DNA of 61,167 nt from [Eubacterium] saphenum (GTDB lineage Bacteria; Bacillota; Clostridia; Lachnospirales; Anaerotignaceae). Below, piece after piece: positions 57,715-61,167 of this stretch (positions are counted from its first letter, which is position 1; each line of letters opens with the position of its first letter). The notes beneath the pieces are model-generated. The model had not been told where the DNA came from and did not search any database. It worked only from the letters and a program-made list of their open reading frames with translations. Made by a program: the position numbers and the translations under genes. The DNA is taken from positions 1 through 61,167 of the forward strand of contig SFGI01000005.1 of assembly GCA_004557645.1 (NCBI GenBank). The letters run 5' to 3'.

Positions 57715-58489
57715 TTGTAATCTTCCCTTTCTGTCCTTTGGGGGGGGCACATTCTTCTCCTTCTGTCTCTCCTTCTCTGGCGTTTTCTTCCACAGAATCA
57801 GGATCTCCAGCTTTATAATCAGCACAGATCCCATTCTCTTTACCGCAGCCCCTGCAGCATCCATTACATTGAGGCGTACAAGGTTCTTTTTCTTTGTTTT
57901 CTTCCATTTTTCTTTCCTGTTCTACCTGCTCCGCATATTCCGCTTCCAAGTCTCTTGCCTTCTCCGCAAAAACCTCCGGAACGAAATCCACTGCTACCGC
58001 TCTCCAGTCAATGCCATGCACCGCCGTCTGCAGCAGAAATCCCAGCAGATACCATACTTTTTCCTTTATTTTCTTCACGCAGATTTTATACCCCATGCTT
58101 TCGTCATAGTTTTCCTCGCTCACGCAGCTGCTGCTCTCCACGATTTCAAACCCGTTGACCAGCACAGCACGAACCACGGTTGTCTTGTTCCCCAGCGTTT
58201 TTGTTTCGTAATGGCTGATAAAATCATCCACCATCTTCTGGCCGATAGAGGGCGCATCCGTTTTCAGTTTCTTGTTTACCTCCAATGGAAGGTATGCCTT
58301 TTCAAATACCGCCTTTGGGCTGAAGCTTTCGTATCCGTCAGGATACCGCACCTTATAGCCCATCTGGGCAACCTCTCCATCCGCAAGCATGTAAGCATCA
58401 ATCTCGTTGTTCTCGTTTCTGTAGATCACATCACCAATTTTGAATGCCTTTTCTGCCTCAACCATTTTTGTGCCGATGTACTTTTTCAT
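57701..58489 (-). CDS. N4 gp49 / Sf6 gene 66 family protein
   Basis: A 262-residue protein. Residues about 105-155 contain the family signature: VRAVLVNGFEIVESSSCVS, EENYDESMGYKICVKKIKEK, VWYLLGFLLQ. The N-terminus (YRNENNEIDAYMLADGEVAQ, KVRYPDGYESFSPKAVFEKA) is a separate small domain common in Firmicutes phages. The C-terminus has six clustered cysteines (TPQCNGCCRGCGKENGIC), a likely metal site, then acidic sequence. Function of the family is unknown. ATG 58489 is chosen for spacing from AAAGGAGG. Confidence 0.78.
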   Translation of the reverse strand: MKKYIGTKMVEAEKAFKIGDVIYRNENNEIDAYMLADGEVAQMGYKVRYPDGYESFSPKAVFEKAYLPLEVNKKLKTDAPSIGQKMVDDFISHYETKTLGNKTTVVRAVLVNGFEIVESSSCVSEENYDESMGYKICVKKIKEKVWYLLGFLLQTAVHGIDWRAVAVDFVPEVFAEKARDLEAEYAEQVEQERKMEENKEKEPCTPQCNGCCRGCGKENGICADYKAGDPDSVEENAREGETEGEECAPPKGQKGKITNALC

Positions 58490-58510
58490 CCTCATTTCCT
58501 CCTTTAATTC

Positions 58511-58930
58511 TTAGAACGGTAAATCTCCGTCATCTTCAATGTCTTCATCTACGGGGTAAAACCCATCCGAAGGCGCCGCCTGTCCCGCCGCCGGGGCAGC
58601 TCCGCTTTCTTCCTTCTTTCCGCAGAAATAGTGGGCACCCACCACAACCTCCGTTGTCCAGCGTTTCTTTCCCTCATTGTCGTCCCAGCTGCGGACCTGC
58701 AGCCTCCCTTCAATGGCGATCTTCATCCCCTTTTTCAGGTGCTTTTCCGCAAATTCGCCCAGCTTCCCAAAGGCCACACAGCTGATGAAGTCCGCCTCTT
58801 TATTGCCGTTTTTCTTCATAGGCCTGTCCACAGCCAGCGTATAACGTGCAACAGCCAGGGGTTCTTCCCCCTGGCTGTAACGTACTTCGGGGTCTCGCAC
58901 CAATCGTCCTATCAAAATGACTTTATTCAT
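58511..58930 (-). CDS. ssb: Single-stranded DNA-binding protein
   Basis: A 139-residue OB-fold protein beginning MNKVILIGRLVRDPEVRYSQ, with KGMKIAIEGRLQVRSWDDNE near residue 65, a Gly/Ala/Pro linker and the acidic tip DDGDLPF that recruits replication and repair partners. It supports phage replication with DnaB and the replisome organiser. Confidence 0.96.
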   Translation of the reverse strand: MNKVILIGRLVRDPEVRYSQGEEPLAVARYTLAVDRPMKKNGNKEADFISCVAFGKLGEFAEKHLKKGMKIAIEGRLQVRSWDDNEGKKRWTTEVVVGAHYFCGKKEESGAAPAAGQAAPSDGFYPVDEDIEDDGDLPF

Positions 58931-58935
58931 AATGC

Positions 58936-59133
58936 TTATACTCCCTCTCCTTTTCTCATGTTATATAACCGCTCCGCTTCCTGCGTGCAGTAATAATCGT
59001 GCATGTGTTCTTTTCTGCGCTTCTCAGAATTTCTGATGATCGCTTTAATGCGCTTTTCCTTTCTCTCCATGATCCAGCAGAGCCCGAAGGCCTCCGCCAG
59101 ACAAGCCAGAATAAAAATCTGTTCTGCTCCCAT
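58936..59133 (-). CDS. Small membrane protein
   Basis: A 65-residue protein with one N-terminal membrane segment (IFILACLAEAFGLCWIM) and a basic cytoplasmic tail (KEKRIKAIIRNSEKRRKEHM). GAAAGGAGGGC decides start 59133. It lies between ssb and a small beta protein. Function unknown. Confidence 0.65.
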   Translation of the reverse strand: MGAEQIFILACLAEAFGLCWIMERKEKRIKAIIRNSEKRRKEHMHDYYCTQEAERLYNMRKGEGV

Positions 59134-59150
59134 CCGAAAGCCCTCCTTTC

Positions 59151-59390
59151 TCATTTTGCTTCAATCTTCTCCGTCCCTGTAGACGTCAGAAGGCTGTAGG
59201 GGAAATAGGCCTTGTAGCCCCCGTGCGTCCATTCTACGCCGAAAATGTATCTGCAAAGGTCAATTACCCTTGCCGTCCGCACTCCCTGGCGTATGTCGCC
59301 TTCCATGGTCTTTCTCAGCTGAATGTATTTCACCTTCTGGCCGATCCGCAGCCCATGGTCTTGCGGTGTGGTTTTCTTTTCTTTTTCCAT
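59151..59390 (-). CDS. Hypothetical phage protein (79 residues)
   Basis: A small beta-rich protein (HGLRIGQKVKYIQLRKTMEG, FGVEWTHGGYKAYFPYSLL) with an SH3-like look. AAAGGGTGAACGT precedes ATG 59390; an earlier in-frame ATG at 59420 is less likely. Function unknown. Confidence 0.65.
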   Translation of the reverse strand: MEKEKKTTPQDHGLRIGQKVKYIQLRKTMEGDIRQGVRTARVIDLCRYIFGVEWTHGGYKAYFPYSLLTSTGTEKIEAK

Positions 59391-59409
59391 ACGTTCACCC
59401 TTTTTCTCG

Positions 59410-59637
59410 TCAAGCTCCAAAATTTACTACCTTTCTTTGATTGATCCATTCTCGCAGATCGCTTTTTTCGATCCTCCATTTCTTTCCGATCTTAAACCCC
59501 GGAATCTCTCCTGCGACACAAAGCTGCCGCAGTCGTTCGCTCCCTAGTCCCGTCAGGATGCTCGCTTCCGGCAAGCTCAGCAGTAATGGAAGTTCGTCCC
59601 ATGATTTGTATGTAATAATTTGTTTTCTCGGTCTCAT
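59410..59637 (-). CDS. Excisionase-family HTH protein
   Basis: A 75-residue MerR/excisionase-like HTH: LLLSLPEASILTGLGSERL then LRQLCVAGEIPGFKIGKKW and RIEKSDLREWI, the typical end of this family. It may direct the integrase towards excision or regulate early genes. It lies 36 kb from the integrase in the prophage, but in the circular phage genome the two ends come together. GGAAGGGAG precedes the start. Confidence 0.82.
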   Translation of the reverse strand: MRPRKQIITYKSWDELPLLLSLPEASILTGLGSERLRQLCVAGEIPGFKIGKKWRIEKSDLREWINQRKVVNFGA

Positions 59638-59678
59638 GCTCTCCCTTCCTTCGCTGTTTCGCAGGTTGAATTTTATAT

Positions 59679-59810
59679 AAAAAGGGCGGGATATATGTTT
59701 TAGGGGGTATATACATGGTTTTTCGGAAGAAGAATTTACTATGAGTTTCTGTCCCCTATGGCTGGGGACATATTATGGATCAAGTACTTTGGAAATGCCC
59801 CGCCCTTTTT
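59679..59810 (-). ncRNA. Structured leader or RNA with a 12-base closing stem
   Basis: AAAAAGGGCGGG (59679-59690) and its complement (59799-59810) close a 132-base domain that also holds the perfect hairpin GTCCCC/GGGGAC (59751-59769). On the minus strand the stem ends CCCGCCC then TTTTT, so it can terminate transcription between the genes at 59818 and 59637. No gene lies inside. It could be an attenuator or an RNA element; no known class is recognised. Confidence 0.5.
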
Positions 59811-59817
59811 ACCTGTG

Positions 59818-60006
59818 TTATGCGGCGATCTCTTTCGCCTTTTCTTCTGCGATCATCTCCTGCAGCAGATCTGCAGAAATGGTCGCTTCCTCATGCTGCT
59901 GCTCAAATCCCTTTTTGGGGATCTTGTGTTCATAGTCAGCACTGCATTCGTGGATTGTCTGTCTTTCTTGCCGCAGATATTTCTGCAGCAGTTCTGTTCT
60001 TTTCAT
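59818..60006 (-). CDS. Small hypothetical phage protein (62 residues)
   Basis: A charged helical protein (TELLQKYLRQERQTIHECSA, then EATISADLLQEMIAEEKAK). ATG 60006 has the right spacing from AAAGGAG. It lies upstream of the structured element. Function unknown. Confidence 0.6.
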   Translation of the reverse strand: MKRTELLQKYLRQERQTIHECSADYEHKIPKKGFEQQHEEATISADLLQEMIAEEKAKEIAA

Positions 60007-60046
60007 GGTCATGCTCCTTTCCCTCTCCTTGCCTTTCAAAAACCTT

Positions 60047-60229
60047 TTACATCCAACTACGAATATTAGACAAGTCAATTTCTCCAAAAAGTGCAAGGAG
60101 ATAAACTCTTTTCTCTTGGTTGCCAAATATTCTATATAATTTCCATCCGTTGTTTAGTTTCTCATTTGCTTCTTCTACCGTATGCGCTTCGTATAAAGCA
60201 AGAATGGTATTCTTGTCAGTAACATACAT
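60047..60229 (-). CDS. Small hypothetical phage protein (60 residues)
   Basis: A 60-residue protein (TDKNTILALYEAHTVEEANE, KLNNGWKLYRIFG). GAAGGGATGG precedes ATG 60229. Its start is 15 bases after the hydrophobic micropeptide stop, suggesting one transcript. No family recognised. Confidence 0.6.
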   Translation of the reverse strand: MYVTDKNTILALYEAHTVEEANEKLNNGWKLYRIFGNQEKRVYLLALFGEIDLSNIRSWM

Positions 60230-60244
60230 TTGCTTCCATCCCTT

Positions 60245-60322
60245 CTATCGTATACTGCTTATAAAAGCAATAATGGATATTGTTAATGCAAACAAGGATA
60301 GTTTCAAATCAAACCTCATCAT
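60245..60322 (-). CDS. Hydrophobic 25-residue micropeptide
   Basis: A short gene with a strong GAAGGAGGCAGG site before ATG 60322. The peptide has a positive start (MMRFDLK), one hydrophobic segment (LSLFALTISIIAFISS) and a final Arg, so it can span a membrane. It opens the leftward early transcript. It may be a regulatory leader peptide or a membrane-active factor. Confidence 0.5.
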   Translation of the reverse strand: MMRFDLKLSLFALTISIIAFISSIR

Positions 60323-60373
60323 CCTGCCTCCTTCTACTTTCCATCAGCAATCCCCGCCCTGTCCCGCAGGCTC

Positions 60374-60402
60374 TTGCGCCTGCAATTCCTTTTTCGTATA
60401 AT
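60374..60402 (+). promoter_or_regulatory. Rightward promoter for the DUF2513-like gene
   Basis: TTGCGC (60374-60379), a 17-base spacer and consensus TATAAT (60397-60402), 39 bases before ATG 60442. A GCAGG/CCTGC hairpin overlaps the -35 box. Confidence 0.65.
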
Positions 60403-60441
60403 GAAATCACCACAAAACCAAAATACGAAAGGAGAATACCC

Positions 60442-60828
60442 ATGCTGAATGAATCTTGTATAAAAACCGTCATGTTTTATCTGAATGATCACTTGAAATA
60501 CAAACGAAATGGCAAGGTCTTTCCAATCAAAGCCAGAACAATAATAGATGAATTATCTGCAACCTATTCCGCCGACGAGATTTTGCAGGCAATTTCTTAT
60601 CTAGTTCAAATAGGCTTGATTTCAAGAACCAATCAAGAAAATAAAAATGTTGCTCCTGGTGTTTTCAACATCAATGGCATAACCCCCGCAGGGTATCGGT
60701 TCCTCTCTTTAGCAAAAAATGATACTCTTTGGGAAAAATTAAGGGAGAAACTGACTTTGGAAAAGATTTTTGATCTTATTTCCAATGGAATCAATGCTGC
60801 CCAGCTCCTCCAGAATTTTCTTGGATAA
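60442..60828 (+). CDS. DUF2513-like winged-helix protein
   Basis: A 128-residue protein. The pattern of a helical start, EILQAISYLVQIGLISR, then ITPAGYRFLSLAKND and LWEKLREKL matches the DUF2513 group of small winged-helix phage proteins. AAAGGAGAATACCC decides the start; the frame is open further upstream without support. It is divergent from the leftward early operon and overlaps the convergent gene at 60739 by 90 bases. It may be a lysogenic regulator or exclusion factor; not proven. Confidence 0.7.
   Translation: MLNESCIKTVMFYLNDHLKYKRNGKVFPIKARTIIDELSATYSADEILQAISYLVQIGLISRTNQENKNVAPGVFNINGITPAGYRFLSLAKNDTLWEKLREKLTLEKIFDLISNGINAAQLLQNFLG
60633..60671 (+). repeat. First copy of a 39-base direct repeat
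   Basis: This stretch lies inside the DUF2513-like gene. It is identical to 61129-61167, the last 39 bases of the window. Confidence 0.9.
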
Positions 60829-61113
60829 CAATTCCCAGATGTTTGTCGGTTCTTCATCTGTCGCTCTGATTTCTGTAAAGATATGATCTGCCAACTGGTC
60901 AAAACTTGTCATAAATCCTTTGCAACTATTAGGCGTTTCCCAATAAATCTCCTTTGTACCATCTAGTCCCAGATAACTTTCCTTGTGCGGCTTATCTCTA
61001 TAGCCGCACAAATTTCTTATAATTCCTTTATTGTCACCAATACCTGCCAGCCAACGCAGCCCTTCGGCGTACATTCCCGCCAGAATAATGATTTCCTGCT
61101 GTCTTTGTGTCAT
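60739..61113 (-). CDS. Hypothetical phage protein (124 residues)
   Basis: A soluble protein (QRQQEIIILAGMYAEGLRWL near the start, LADHIFTEIRATDEEPTNIW later) with no recognised family. GAGGAGGT lies 7 bases before ATG 61113. Its last 30 codons overlap the end of the convergent DUF2513-like gene. Sequence upstream of its ribosome site is a duplicate of 60633-60671 and may be an assembly artefact. Confidence 0.65.
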   Translation of the reverse strand: MTQRQQEIIILAGMYAEGLRWLAGIGDNKGIIRNLCGYRDKPHKESYLGLDGTKEIYWETPNSCKGFMTSFDQLADHIFTEIRATDEEPTNIWELLSKKILEELGSIDSIGNKIKNLFQSQFLP

Positions 61114-61128
61114 TTCTTAAACCTCCTC

Positions 61129-61167
61129 TCAAGAAAATAAAAATGTTGCTCCTGGTGTTTTCAACAT
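61129..61167 (+). repeat. Second copy of the 39-base repeat, at the window end
   Basis: Exact copy of 60633-60671, ending at the last base. A repeat that runs exactly to the sequence end is a typical assembly-graph artefact, so the junction at 61128 may not be real. Confidence 0.9.

Larger units (their letters stand above)
22434..61167. mobile_element. Integrated short-tailed-phage-like prophage, right end not reached
   Basis: From the tRNA-Pro remnant rightwards there are an integrase, virion, lysis, packaging, replication and early genes in a continuous phage-like order. The known span is 38.7 kb and no right attachment site is found. Virion genes follow terminase, portal, scaffold, capsid, adaptor, tail hub, fibre, lysis and ejection-like proteins, with no tape-measure, tube or sheath gene. 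That order suggests a P22-like short-tailed particle. Host-type repeats and apparently complete key genes suggest a fairly intact element, apart from the tail fibre frameshift. Confidence 0.85.

Overview
The window looks like a low-to-mid GC Bacillota chromosome, most likely Clostridia of the Lachnospirales type. Evidence: AGGAGG-type ribosome sites, a partial spoVA gene (endospore former), a split HisG/HisZ enzyme, and a D-alanylation-like operon. It is one fragment made of a chromosomal arm (1 to about 22.4 kb) and a prophage that runs off the right edge (about 22.4 to 61.2 kb).

Chromosomal arm. From the left: the start of spoVAA, an MgtC-family membrane protein, undecaprenyl-diphosphatase (uppP), and a DEAD-box RNA helicase on the opposite strand. 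Next is a five-gene dlt-like operon (adenylation enzyme, GNAT acetyltransferase, carrier protein, MBOAT acyltransferase, DltD-like SGNH protein). Then come a YbaK-type deacylase with an IscR-like Rrf2 regulator, and a compact histidine operon (hisZ, hisG, GNAT, hisD, hisC, hisB, hisH, hisA, hisF, hisIE, hisK) with a clear promoter overlapped by a perfect dyad. The arm ends with an ECF sigma factor and its zinc-finger anti-sigma factor.

Prophage. The left junction carries the 3' half of a tRNA-Pro gene, beside a tyrosine integrase and an intact tRNA with anticodon CAU. Nearly all phage genes read leftwards. Early genes lie on the right: a small hydrophobic peptide, an excisionase-like HTH, SSB, an N4 gp49/Sf6 gene 66 family protein, many small proteins, MazG-like, replisome organiser, DnaB and an ArpU-like late regulator. 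A rightward two-gene island (48.8-49.8 kb) faces a small HTH repressor across four evenly spaced operators. Late genes follow leftwards: TerS, TerL, a catalytic-domain-only Xer-like recombinase, portal, small zinc protein, scaffold, decoration protein, gpT-like capsid, adaptor, tail hub, fibres, holin, amidase and two very large virion proteins. No tape-measure, tail-tube or sheath genes are seen. The gene order resembles P22-like short-tailed phages, which is an inference from order and size.

The most unusual features are these: a palindromic repeat family shared by host and prophage, sitting beside terminators between head genes and inside a coding region; two multi-branched RNA-like structures; the phased operator array; an apparent frameshift in a tail fibre; and a C8 tract joining two reading frames. 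Functional names rest on motifs read by eye. No database search was possible.
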